Assembly: GCF_036173125.1 (NCBI RefSeq)
Contig: NZ_CP108054.1
Coordinates: 2,232,001-2,296,000, forward strand
DNA: 64,000 bases
From: Streptomyces sp. NBC_00286
Lineage (GTDB): Bacteria > Actinomycetota > Actinomycetes > Streptomycetales > Streptomycetaceae
Reading direction: 5' to 3'
Shown: positions 34,307 through 41,873 of the stretch, one piece after another
Layout of the letters: every line of letters begins with the position of its first letter
Position numbering within the stretch: the first letter of the stretch is position 1
Notes under the pieces: model-generated
Seen by the model: the letters and a program-made list of their open reading frames with translations, nothing else
The model's database searches: none
Told to the model about the DNA's origin: nothing
Translations under genes and position numbers: made by a program

Positions 34307-35238
34307 CGCCCGTCGCCCTCAGCGTCGACGGCCTGCGCATGCGCTACGGCACGACCGACGTCCTGCACGAGGTGACGTTCCAGGCGCGCCGCGGAGACGT
34401 ACTGGCCCTGCTCGGACCGAACGGCGCGGGCAAGACGACCACGATCGAGATACTCGAAGGCTTCCGGATGCGATCGGCCGGCCGGGTCGAGGTGCTCGGC
34501 AACGATCCGGCGCACGGTGACGAACGGTGGCGGGCGCGAGTGGGAGTGGTGCTGCAGTCCTGGCGGGACCACGGCAAATGGAGGGTGCGCGAGCTGCTGG
34601 CCCATCTCGGCTCGTACTACGCCGACTACTCCACCGACCAGATCAGGCGGCCCTGGAACCCGGACGAGCTGATGGCGGCGGTCGGCCTGACCGAGCACGC
34701 CGGCAAGAAGATCAAGATGCTCTCCGGTGGACAGCGACGCCGACTGGACGTGGCGATCGGCATCGTGGGCCGCCCCGAACTGCTTTTCCTCGACGAGCCC
34801 ACCGCCGGGCTCGATCCGCAGGCACGGCGCGAGTTCCACGATCTCGTCCTCCACCTCGCCGATGAGCACGGGACGACGATTCTGCTCACCACCCACGACC
34901 TGCATGAGGCGGAGAAGCTCGCCGACCGCATCCTGATCCTCGGCGGCGGCCGGATCGTCGCCGACGGCACGGCGGAGGAACTCGCGCAGCAGATCGCGGG
35001 CGAGGACGAGGTGCGCTGGACCTGCCGCGGACAGCAGTTCACGCGGCAGACCAGCGAATCCACGGCGTTCGTCTTCGACTTATTTCAGCGGTACGGCAAG
35101 GCCATCGCCGACCTCGAAGTCCGCCGGTCCTCGCTGGAGGACACCTATCTCTCCCTGGTGCACCAGGCCGAGTCCGGCCGGAACCGAGCAGCCGAGGCGG
35201 GCAGCCACAAAGACCTCCGGAAGGAGGCAGCCCGATGA
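34303..35238 (+). CDS. ABC transporter ATP-binding protein with a TTA codon
   Basis: A 311-residue ABC ATPase of the DrrA/CcmA type: Walker A GPNGAGKTTT, signature LSGGQRRRLDVA, Walker B LLFLDEPT, D-loop AGLD and switch LTTHD. The C-terminal part (about 230-311) is the extra domain of drug-export ATPases. Codon 260 is TTA (35080-35082). In Streptomyces TTA is rare and is read only by the bldA tRNA, so full translation, and coupled translation of the permease, may depend on bldA, as for many development-linked genes. Start overlaps the Clp_N stop by four bases. Confidence 0.94.
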   Translation: MTPVALSVDGLRMRYGTTDVLHEVTFQARRGDVLALLGPNGAGKTTTIEILEGFRMRSAGRVEVLGNDPAHGDERWRARVGVVLQSWRDHGKWRVRELLAHLGSYYADYSTDQIRRPWNPDELMAAVGLTEHAGKKIKMLSGGQRRRLDVAIGIVGRPELLFLDEPTAGLDPQARREFHDLVLHLADEHGTTILLTTHDLHEAEKLADRILILGGGRIVADGTAEELAQQIAGEDEVRWTCRGQQFTRQTSESTAFVFDLFQRYGKAIADLEVRRSSLEDTYLSLVHQAESGRNRAAEAGSHKDLRKEAAR

Positions 35239-36080
35239 GCCCTACCGCCACACCGCTACGAGCAGGCTTCAGCCGTGGCCTCATCGAACTGAGGCAGTCC
35301 TTCTCCGGCTCCGACCTGATCGGCCAACTGCTCTGGCCCGTGGCGACCCTGGTGGCCATCTTCTTCCTCCGGGACAACGGTTACGGAGCCAGCGGGTTCA
35401 CGCTGGGCACCCTCGCCCTGCCGGGCGCCCTGGGGATGTTCATCGCGTTCGGCGCGCTCCTGGTGATCCAGTACCTCACCGCAGAGCGCGAAGACGGCAC
35501 CCTGCTGCGTGCCAAGGCCACGCCGAACGGCATCAGCGGCTACTTCATCGGCAAGCTCGTCACGGCGTCGGGAAGCACCCTGGCGTACGTGACGATCCTT
35601 CTGATCCCCGGGCTGTTCATCGTCGACGGCCTGGAGGTCGGCAGTGTGGCGTCCTGGCTCACCCTGGCCTGGGTGCTACCCCTGGGCCTGGTGGCAACCC
35701 AGTCCATCGGCGCCATGCTCGGCGCGCTGATCGCCACACCCCGCGGCGCGGGCTACATGTCGATCCCCGTCATGGGCCTGGTCGCGATCTCCGGGATCTT
35801 CTACCCCATCACCGCCCTGCCGGAGTGGCTGCAGTGGATCGCCCAGGCGTTCCCGTTCTACTGGCTCAGCCTCGGCATGCGTTCAGCCCTGCTCCCCGAC
35901 AGCGCGGCCGGCATCGAACTCGGCGAATCCTGGCGGCATCTGGAGACCGTCGGCGCCCTCGGGGCCTGGGCCGCGCTCGGCCTGATCGCGGCACCGATCG
36001 TGCTCCGCCGGATGGCCCGCCGAGAGTCCGGGTCCGCCGTCGCCGAGCGCCGCGAGAAAGCGCTGCAGCGGATCGGGTAA
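35235..36080 (+). CDS. ABC-2-type transporter permease
   Basis: A 281-residue membrane protein with six hydrophobic segments and the ABC-2 pattern (LAVA-like first helix GQLLWPVATLVAIFFL, FGALLVIQYLTAEREDGTLL coupling region, GIFYPITALPEWLQ before the last helices). It forms an exporter with the preceding ATPase. The substrate is unknown; drug or lipid export is typical of the type. The start overlaps the ATPase stop (ATGA). Confidence 0.93.
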   Translation: MSPTATPLRAGFSRGLIELRQSFSGSDLIGQLLWPVATLVAIFFLRDNGYGASGFTLGTLALPGALGMFIAFGALLVIQYLTAEREDGTLLRAKATPNGISGYFIGKLVTASGSTLAYVTILLIPGLFIVDGLEVGSVASWLTLAWVLPLGLVATQSIGAMLGALIATPRGAGYMSIPVMGLVAISGIFYPITALPEWLQWIAQAFPFYWLSLGMRSALLPDSAAGIELGESWRHLETVGALGAWAALGLIAAPIVLRRMARRESGSAVAERREKALQRIG

Positions 36081-36120
36081 AGCGTTACGTGGCGCTGCCA
36101 CTCCTGCTCGTGATCTTCGT

Positions 36121-36240
36121 TCAGGTGGTGCGGTCGTGTTCGAGGTGGAGGAGGACCAGGGCGGCGCGGGCGATCCCGGTGATGGCGGCGGGACCGAGGC
36201 TGAGGAGAGAAACCGCCGACCGCCGACCGGGTCTGATTCG
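36121..36240 (-). pseudogene. Possible gene remnant (C-terminal fragment)
   Basis: On the minus strand a short frame between two stops reads SAVSLLSLGPAAITGIARA and then ALVLLHLEHDRTT before a TGA. It looks like the hydrophobic C-terminus of a longer protein but has no start codon or ribosome binding site. The parent family was not recognised. Confidence 0.35.
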
Positions 36241-36377
36241 CCCGGGCTGTCACTTCCTCACACGTGGTGCCGGAGTGCCGCCACCGGGAATTGATCCACC
36301 GATTGGAAGGTTTGGGACACAGGGCCACCGCCCGCTCGCCGCTCACCTGGAGCTCCTCCCCCGGGCGGGGCGTCTCC

Positions 36378-36878
36378 TCACTCCCACCCGGATTCGGCGG
36401 GTACGCGGCATCGCACCTGCTTCCCGATTGCCGAGCGCCGTACGTGCCATCCCGGTGCGAGGAGGTCGACCAACGCGAGTCCCCGCCCGGTCTCTGCCTC
36501 CGGGCTGTCGAGCGGCGTCGCCCGACGCCTCGGCAGGGCGCTGGGATCCGGGTCGTGGACGTTCACCGCGACGCCGTACGACGTCACGTACACCTCGACC
36601 ACGAGCGGTACGTGATCGCCGTAGGCCCGTACCGAGTTGCCTACGAGTTCGGAGAGGACGAGCTGAGCGGAGTCTACGGTGTCGACCTTCACGCCCTGTG
36701 CCAGCAGTTCTGTACTAGTCAATTGCCGTACCTCGCAAAGGTTTTGAGGCGAGGCGCAGATGTGTGCGGCGAAGCCGTGGGGGCGGGAGCGAACGTAGAA
36801 GCCGGGGATGGTTCGTACATGGGGTGTGGCGGCTGTGGCGGCGTCGAGGAGGGTGGCGAGGGATGGAGTGGGTTGCAT
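36378..36878 (-). CDS. HATPase-domain regulator (module 2)
   Basis: A 166-residue GHKL ATPase of the anti-sigma type: QLVLSELVGNSVRAYG (N-box), VNVHDPDPS and GRGLALVDLLA (G2). I chose the ATG at 36878 since AGGAGG lies eight bases upstream; longer versions have no such site. It is divergent from an XRE-DUF5753 gene with a shared regulatory region that contains a 10-bp inverted repeat. Same module type as at 29990-31921 and 56006-57981. Confidence 0.88.
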   Translation of the reverse strand: MQPTPSLATLLDAATAATPHVRTIPGFYVRSRPHGFAAHICASPQNLCEVRQLTSTELLAQGVKVDTVDSAQLVLSELVGNSVRAYGDHVPLVVEVYVTSYGVAVNVHDPDPSALPRRRATPLDSPEAETGRGLALVDLLAPGWHVRRSAIGKQVRCRVPAESGWE

Positions 36879-36931
36879 GGCGTGGGCCTCCTGGGCGGGC
36901 GGTTGGAACTGCCCCAGCTTCGGCCACACAC

Positions 36932-36960
36932 GAACTTTTCTCCCTGAGGTAGAAAAGTTC
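36932..36960. promoter_or_regulatory. Inverted repeat in the module 2 divergent promoter
   Basis: GAACTTTTCT (36932-36941) and AGAAAAGTTC (36951-36960) are perfect inverted copies, nine bases apart, between the HATPase and XRE starts. It is AT-rich against a GC-rich background, as operators often are; the XRE protein is the likely binder. Confidence 0.65.
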
Positions 36961-37027
36961 CGACCCGAATGAGTGATGTTCTCGCGACGGTGTGCGATCT
37001 CCTCGCGAGCGTTGTCAGACTCCGCAC

Positions 37028-37894
37028 ATGCCCAACTCACCACTCGTACCGACCGTTCGGCGCCGTCGACTGGGCGCGAGCCTGCGGCGCCTGCGTAATG
37101 AAACGGGGATGACGCTCGACGCCGCTGCCGGGGCCATGGGCTGGAGGGCACCGAAGCTCTCGAAGATCGAGGGTGCCACGCAGTCGATCAGGCCCGCGGA
37201 TGTGGACTCCCTGCTGACGGTCTATGGCGTCGAGGACACCCGGGTGAGGGGCGCTCTGGGCGCCCTGGCGCGCGACGCCGGGAAGAAAGGCTGGTGGCAG
37301 ACGTACAGCTCGATCGTCTCGCCCACCTACGCCGACTACATCTCCCTCGAAGCGGACGCCGAGATGATCTGCGCGTGGTCCCCGCTGGTCGTGCCCGGGC
37401 TGCTGCAGACAGCCGCCTACGCGCGCGAGACGATCGCCGGTGTGACGACGTCACGCACGCCGGAGGAAGTGACCGCTCTGGCGGAGGTACGGATGGCCCG
37501 GCAGTCCGTACTCTCCCGTCCAGGTACAGCTCCGGAATTGTGGGCCATCGTCCACGAGGCAGCGCTGCACCAGCGCTTCGCGGTGCGTCCCCCGACCATG
37601 CGGGAGCAACTCCGGCGGCTCCTCGACGTGTCGGACATGCCGAACGTCACCGTTCAGTTGATGCCGCTGGACTCCACCGCGCATCCTGGCGTGGTGGGCG
37701 GCTTCACCCTGACCGGATTTCCCCAACCCATGCCATCTGTAGTGCTCTTGGAAAACCTCAGCGGCGCGACGTACGTTGAGGGCGACGACGCGACGCCCTT
37801 CGCAAAGGCCTTCGAACGCATCCGTGCGACGGCGCTTCCCGTGGAGGACTCACTCGCGAGGATCGCCGAGTTGGAAGAGGGCCACCGGAAGTGA
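37028..37894 (+). CDS. XRE-family regulator with DUF5753 (module 2)
   Basis: A 288-residue WhiJ/Scr1-like regulator: HTH at about residues 10-65 (LGASLRRLRNETGMTLDAAA, WRAPKLSKIEG), then DUF5753 (YISLEADAEMICAWSPLVVP, GLLQTAAYARETI, MPNVTVQLMPLDS, VVLLENLSGATYVEGDD). The ATG at 37028 is used; it has no good ribosome binding site and might be leaderless, while an ATG 12 codons earlier is possible. The stop overlaps the DUF397 start (GTGA). Confidence 0.92.
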   Translation: MPNSPLVPTVRRRRLGASLRRLRNETGMTLDAAAGAMGWRAPKLSKIEGATQSIRPADVDSLLTVYGVEDTRVRGALGALARDAGKKGWWQTYSSIVSPTYADYISLEADAEMICAWSPLVVPGLLQTAAYARETIAGVTTSRTPEEVTALAEVRMARQSVLSRPGTAPELWAIVHEAALHQRFAVRPPTMREQLRRLLDVSDMPNVTVQLMPLDSTAHPGVVGGFTLTGFPQPMPSVVLLENLSGATYVEGDDATPFAKAFERIRATALPVEDSLARIAELEEGHRK

Positions 37895-38100
37895 CCGACC
37901 CCAAGGCCGTGTTGTACGCATCCGACCTCGCCGGCGCGATATGGCGCAAGGCATCCGCCAGCGGCGCGGAGCACGACTGCGTCGAAGTCGCTGACAACAT
38001 CCCCGCACTCGTCCCCGTCCGCGACAGCAAGCACCCCACCGGCCCAGTGATCACCTTCACCGCCCACGCCTGGCGCACCTTCATCGCACACCTGGACTGA
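37891..38100 (+). CDS. DUF397 protein (module 2)
   Basis: A 69-residue DUF397 protein with the full signature: LAGAIWRKASASGAEHDCVE, VADNIPALVPVRDSK, GPVITFTAHAWRTFIAHL. It is coupled to the XRE gene by GTGA. Its C-terminal half is almost identical to the DUF397 protein at 56006-56290, so modules 2 and 3 are close relatives. Confidence 0.92.
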   Translation: MTDPKAVLYASDLAGAIWRKASASGAEHDCVEVADNIPALVPVRDSKHPTGPVITFTAHAWRTFIAHLD

Positions 38101-38151
38101 AACCGACGATATTCGTTTCGTGCTGTGCGGGAAGCGTCTTACCGTGGCGCG

Positions 38152-38685
38152 GTGACGACTCAGGTGATCATTCTCAACGGTGGTTCCAACTCGGGGAAGT
38201 CCGGGATCGTGCGGTGTCTGCAGGCCGTACTGCCGGATCCGTGTCTGGCGTTCGGGTGCGACTCGTTTGTCGATGCGATGCCCGCGAAGATGCAGTCGTC
38301 GGACGAAGGGATCGTGTTCGCGGCGGACGGCGGCGTGAGCGTCGGGGCGGATTTCCGAGCGTTGGAGGCGGCCTGGACGGAGGGCGTCGTGGCGATGGCC
38401 CGTGCGGGGGCCAGGGTCATCATCGATGACGTCTTCCTCGGCGGAGCGGCGTCCCAGGAGCGGTGGCAGAAGGCTCTGGGTGAGATGGCCGTGTTGTGGG
38501 TCGGGGTCAGGTGTGAGAGCGCGGTCGCCGCAGGGCGTGAGGTCGCACGAGGGGATCGCATCCAGGGGATGGCTGCGTCGCAGGCTGATGTGGTTCACGA
38601 GGGCGTGGTCTATGACCTGGAGGTGGACACGACGCATACCGAGTCTCTGGTGTGTGCGCGAACCATCGCCGCCCACGTCAGTTGA
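38152..38685 (+). CDS. Chloramphenicol phosphotransferase-like kinase
   Basis: A 177-residue P-loop kinase of the CPT family: Walker [10 protein letters not shown], the catalytic-type Asp in [18 protein letters not shown], and a C-terminal lid region with [18 protein letters not shown]. In Streptomyces venezuelae the family phosphorylates chloramphenicol at the 3-hydroxyl; most relatives have unknown small-molecule substrates. I chose the GTG at 38152, nine codons inside the longest frame, so that the first strand directly leads to the P-loop. No antibiotic cluster is near. Confidence 0.87.
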   Translation: MTTQVIILNGGSNSGKSGIVRCLQAVLPDPCLAFGCDSFVDAMPAKMQSSDEGIVFAADGGVSVGADFRALEAAWTEGVVAMARAGARVIIDDVFLGGAASQERWQKALGEMAVLWVGVRCESAVAAGREVARGDRIQGMAASQADVVHEGVVYDLEVDTTHTESLVCARTIAAHVS

Positions 38686-38794
38686 TAGCCGGATCAGCTC
38701 CCGCTGCCCTGCATCGAGGCGAGATGCCGTTGGCGAATCCCGGCGGCAGTGCGAGCGCATCGCCCGACGCTCCCGGGCCCCCGGTAGGCAGTCG

Positions 38795-38834
38795 CGGGAA
38801 TGTGACAGTCGGCCGCCCGTCTGTCACATTCCCG
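38795..38834. promoter_or_regulatory. 14-bp inverted repeat upstream of the second VOC gene
   Basis: CGGGAATGTGACAG (38795-38808) pairs perfectly with CTGTCACATTCCCG (38821-38834), 12 bases apart. It could be the terminator of the kinase gene or an operator for the VOC gene 62 bases downstream. AT content in the arms is higher than the surrounding DNA. Confidence 0.6.
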
Positions 38835-38896
38835 GGACAGACCACCTGGCCCGCGAGGATTCGCCGACAACAACTCGAGGCGACGAGGAGCACAGG

Positions 38897-39619
38897 TTGA
38901 CGACCCGTCTGGGTTCACTGAACGAGTTCTGCTGGATGGACCTCAAGACCCGCGACTTGGCCGGCACCGCCACCTTCTTCTCGAGGACGCTGGGCTGGCG
39001 GTTCGCGGTGGATGAGGAGGACTGGCGCAGGGCCACCAAGATTGCCGTCGGTGGCCATCTGATCGGCGGGGTGAGTGATTTGGCGAATCCGGTCTATCCA
39101 CCGGATACGCCTGCCCACATCGCCTACTACTTGGCAGTCGACAACGTCGATCGCCGCGTCGAAGCGGCGGAGGCGAACGGCGCTCGCCTTGTCGTGCCAC
39201 CATTCGACGCGGGCGATCAGGGCCGCATGGCGACATTGATCGATCCGGTGGGTGCCGCCTTCTCGCTGTGGCAGCCGCACCATTTCGCTGGATGGACGTT
39301 CCCGCCCCGCTTGGCCGGTGCACCGCATCGTATGGTCCTGGCCTGCGATCGGCCTGACAAGGCCCGGGGCTTCTACGAGGAGACGACTGGCGCCCCTCTG
39401 ACCTGCGCCGATTTCATCGCCACAGGAGGATCCAGGGCATCCGCCCCGCAGTGGGAACTTGCGGTCGGGGTCGGGGATTTGGACTGCGTCGTCGCCCGCG
39501 CACACGGCCATCGCCACGGCCAGGACTCGGTTGCCTGGTCCGACGAGGCCGGGCGTCGTGTTGTGCGGTTGAGCAGCCCGGAGGGGCTGACCTTCCAGGT
39601 TCGTCGCCTGGAGCCGTGA
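38897..39619 (+). CDS. VOC-family protein with two glyoxalase-like repeats
   Basis: A 240-residue protein with two VOC units. First: FCWMDLKTRDLAGTATFFSR, AYYLAVDNVDRRV and LIDPVGAAFSLWQP. Second: HRMVLACDRPDKARGFYEE and VVRLSSPEGLTFQVRRLEP. Relatives are annotated as glyoxalase/bleomycin-resistance or hydroxylase-type proteins; function is unproven. The TTG start at 38897 is favoured because GAGGAG lies six bases upstream and the protein starts right at the fold. Confidence 0.85.
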   Translation: MTTRLGSLNEFCWMDLKTRDLAGTATFFSRTLGWRFAVDEEDWRRATKIAVGGHLIGGVSDLANPVYPPDTPAHIAYYLAVDNVDRRVEAAEANGARLVVPPFDAGDQGRMATLIDPVGAAFSLWQPHHFAGWTFPPRLAGAPHRMVLACDRPDKARGFYEETTGAPLTCADFIATGGSRASAPQWELAVGVGDLDCVVARAHGHRHGQDSVAWSDEAGRRVVRLSSPEGLTFQVRRLEP

Positions 39620-39643
39620 CTCGGTCATCGACCATCGACCGAG
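39620..39643. terminator. Short stem after the VOC gene
   Basis: CTCGGTC (39620-39626) pairs with GACCGAG (39637-39643) with a ten-base loop, in the 53-base gap between convergent genes. Weak candidate. Confidence 0.4.
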
Positions 39644-39672
39644 CGGCGTGCGTCGGGAATGAGTCGCCGCCC

Positions 39673-40452
39673 TCAGCTAGCCGTACGCCGGATGCGTCCC
39701 GCGTAGTGCTTTTCCAGTTTCAGGTTGCTTTCGAAGCCGCCGGGGACGTTGGCCGAGACGTAGACCGGGGGGCGGTGGCCGGTGGTGAGGAGGAGGGAGG
39801 TTGCCTCGGCTACCGCCATTTGGATCAGTAGGACGCCGGTGAGGGTGGACAGGGCGCATACGGCGCCGCCGTCGGGGAGTTCGAGGAGGGCGTCGCCTCG
39901 GGGGGCCGCGTTGTCGAGGACTACGTCGGCGAGGTCGGCGAGCTTAGCGCCGCTGGGGTGGACGGCGGGGACCGCGCGGGTGTGGGCTACCGAGGTGATG
40001 GCCAGGAGGCGGTGGCCTTGTTCCTTGGCGTGTAGGGCCATCTCCACGATCACGTTGTTCACGCCGGAGTTGGAGATGATGACGAAGAGGTCCTGGGGGC
40101 GCGGGGCGGCTAGGTCGTAGATCCGGCGGGCGACACCGAACTTGCGCTCCAGGAGCGGGTCGTCGAGGACGGCGGGGGCTTCGCCGCCGTACAGGACGAG
40201 GTCGGCGATGCTCAGCCGGTTGGTGGGGACCAGGCCGCCGGCTCGGCCCGCGAGCTCCAGGACGATGGCCTGGGAGTGGCCGGCGCCGAAGGCCTGGATG
40301 ACGCCGTCCGCGCGTACGCAGTCGGCGATCAGCTCGGCGGCGCGCCGTACCTCGGTGCGCGCGGACTCGGTGATGCGGTCCAGGACCGCCAGGCTCTCGC
40401 GCGCGAACCCGTCGGCACTCACGGAGTCAGCGTTCACGGAGTCGACTGACAC
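39673..40452 (-). CDS. SIS-domain phosphosugar-binding protein
   Basis: A 259-residue sugar isomerase (SIS) domain protein with the phosphosugar-site motifs FGAGHSQAIVLELAGRAGG and IISNSGVNNVIVEMA, and a helical N-terminal part. Members isomerise or hydrolyse sugar phosphates (AgaS, GmhA, MurQ relatives). The GTG start at 40452 has GGGGAG seven bases upstream. It is divergent from the RpiR-type regulator, and a TTGAACCA motif lies just upstream of its start, so it should belong to the same sugar regulon as the mannosidase and ABC genes. Confidence 0.88.
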   Translation of the reverse strand: MSVDSVNADSVSADGFARESLAVLDRITESARTEVRRAAELIADCVRADGVIQAFGAGHSQAIVLELAGRAGGLVPTNRLSIADLVLYGGEAPAVLDDPLLERKFGVARRIYDLAAPRPQDLFVIISNSGVNNVIVEMALHAKEQGHRLLAITSVAHTRAVPAVHPSGAKLADLADVVLDNAAPRGDALLELPDGGAVCALSTLTGVLLIQMAVAEATSLLLTTGHRPPVYVSANVPGGFESNLKLEKHYAGRIRRTAS

Positions 40453-40466
40453 GGGGTACTCCCCAC

Positions 40467-40483
40467 CGGTGGATTGAACCACC
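40467..40483. promoter_or_regulatory. TTGAACCA motif, SIS gene promoter
   Basis: CGGTGGATTGAACCACC; the 15-base part CGGTG-GATTG-AACCA has the same layout as sites at 41809 and 47107. It lies 15 bases before the GTG start of the SIS gene. Candidate operator of the RpiR-type protein. Confidence 0.6.
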
Positions 40484-40692
40484 ATCGCGTACAACTATGC
40501 GTGAATGAATAAAACACACGGGGCGGTGGGCGGGCAACATCCACCCCTGCGCCCACCCGCCCGCCCATCCCACGCTCACAGCAGCCCGTACCCGCCGAGT
40601 TCCCTCCGGTCCTGAATTTCAACTACGGAGTTATACGGTGGCTGTCACATTCTCAGCAGCGAGTCAGTAGCGACCAGCACCAAGGAGATCGG

Positions 40693-41583
40693 ATGCCCCC
40701 GACGGACGTCACCTCTCTCATCCGCACCGAGCTGCCGCGACTGGCCGGCTCCCTGCGGAAGGTGGGCGAGCTGGTCCTGGAGGATCCGGCGGGCGTCACG
40801 CACTGTTCGGCCGCCGAGCTGGGCCGCAGGACCGGGACCTCGCAGGCTACGGTGACCCGTTTCTGCAGGGCCATCGGGCTCGACTCGTACCAGCATCTGC
40901 TGATCGAACTCGCCCAGGAACGTGGGCGCGGCGAGGTCTCCGACTGGGGCAGCGCCGAGATCGGCCCGGACATCTCTCCGGACGACGACCTCGAACGCGT
41001 CGTCCAGGTCGTGGGCAGCGCCGACCTGCGCGCGGTGCAGCAGACCATCGACCGGATCGATCTCGACGCGATGGAGCGCGCGGCCCAGGCCGTCGCCCGC
41101 GCCCGGCGCATCGACATCTACGGCGTCGGCGGCAGCGGCGCGGTGGCACAGGAGACCGAGACCCGGCTGTTCCGCATCGGCTGCTCGGTGCGCGGCTGGA
41201 CCGAAGTGCACGCCGCGGCCACCTCCGCGGCCCTGCTCACCCCGGCGGATGTCGCCATCGGCATCTCGCACTCGGGCGCCACCCGCGAGACCATCGAGCC
41301 GTTCGAGCTCGCCAAGGAGCGCGGTGCCACGACGGTGGCGATCACTTCCGATCCGCGCTCGCCGCTCGCCAAGGCCGCCGACATCCGCCTCGTCTCCACC
41401 TCCACGGAGACCATCTTCCCCGGGCGTACCGGCAGCATCGGCGGCCGGCACTCGGTGCTGGTGCTCATCGACTGCCTGTACGTGCGGGTCGCCCAGCTCT
41501 CCTACCAGCGGGCGAGCGCCTCGCTGGCGCTGACCGATCACATCACGCCGCAGCATGCGGTGAAGTCTCGCCGCAGCCGGTAG
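40693..41583 (+). CDS. RpiR/MurR-family transcriptional regulator
   Basis: A 296-residue regulator: N-terminal HTH_6 domain (CSAAELGRRTGTSQATVTRF, CRAIGLDSYQHLLIELA) and C-terminal SIS domain (IDIYGVGGSGAVAQETETRL, ISHSGATRETIEPFELAKE) that senses phosphosugars. The ATG at 40693 is preceded by AAGGAGA. It is divergent from the SIS-domain gene and immediately before the mannosidase transcription unit. It is the most likely regulator of the TTGAACCA sites in this locus. Confidence 0.93.
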   Translation: MPPTDVTSLIRTELPRLAGSLRKVGELVLEDPAGVTHCSAAELGRRTGTSQATVTRFCRAIGLDSYQHLLIELAQERGRGEVSDWGSAEIGPDISPDDDLERVVQVVGSADLRAVQQTIDRIDLDAMERAAQAVARARRIDIYGVGGSGAVAQETETRLFRIGCSVRGWTEVHAAATSAALLTPADVAIGISHSGATRETIEPFELAKERGATTVAITSDPRSPLAKAADIRLVSTSTETIFPGRTGSIGGRHSVLVLIDCLYVRVAQLSYQRASASLALTDHITPQHAVKSRRSR

Positions 41584-41606
41584 CTCCGCTGGAAGCGCAG
41601 TTATTT

Positions 41607-41694
41607 GGCTGCGGGTCGGTGGGGGCTGGTCGCTCCCCCACTCTCGGCTGCGCTCGAGCGGGGGACCCCATCGCGGCGGAGCCGCAAAAGTCAC
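41607..41694 (-). repeat. Dispersed Streptomyces intergenic repeat, copy 5 (reverse, diverged)
   Basis: GGCTGCGGGTCGG, GGGGGCTGGTCGC and CGCGGCGGAGCCGCAAAAGT are the reverse complements of blocks in the other copies. It lies between the RpiR gene and the mannosidase promoter. Confidence 0.6.
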
Positions 41695-41781
41695 GGCCCC
41701 GCCCCTCTATCGGGGCCTGCGGCCCCTCAAGCGGGCGCTTACCGCACCGGAAATCGCCAAGGCCGCGTAGGCGCCCTGCAT

Positions 41782-41825
41782 GGATGAACCACCAACAACA
41801 CCCATGCATGGTTGTTTGAACCAAC
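41782..41825. promoter_or_regulatory. Two TTGAACCA-type motifs before the mannosidase gene
   Basis: GGATGAACCACCAAC (41782-41796) and TGGTTGTTTGAACCA (41809-41823), the second an inverted repeat TGGTT-N5-AACCA. They lie 50-90 bases before the GH38 start. Confidence 0.65.
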
Positions 41826-41873
41826 CCCCCGGTGTCAGGATATGGCTCCCCCGAGCCCCCTCGTAGGAGCCCC

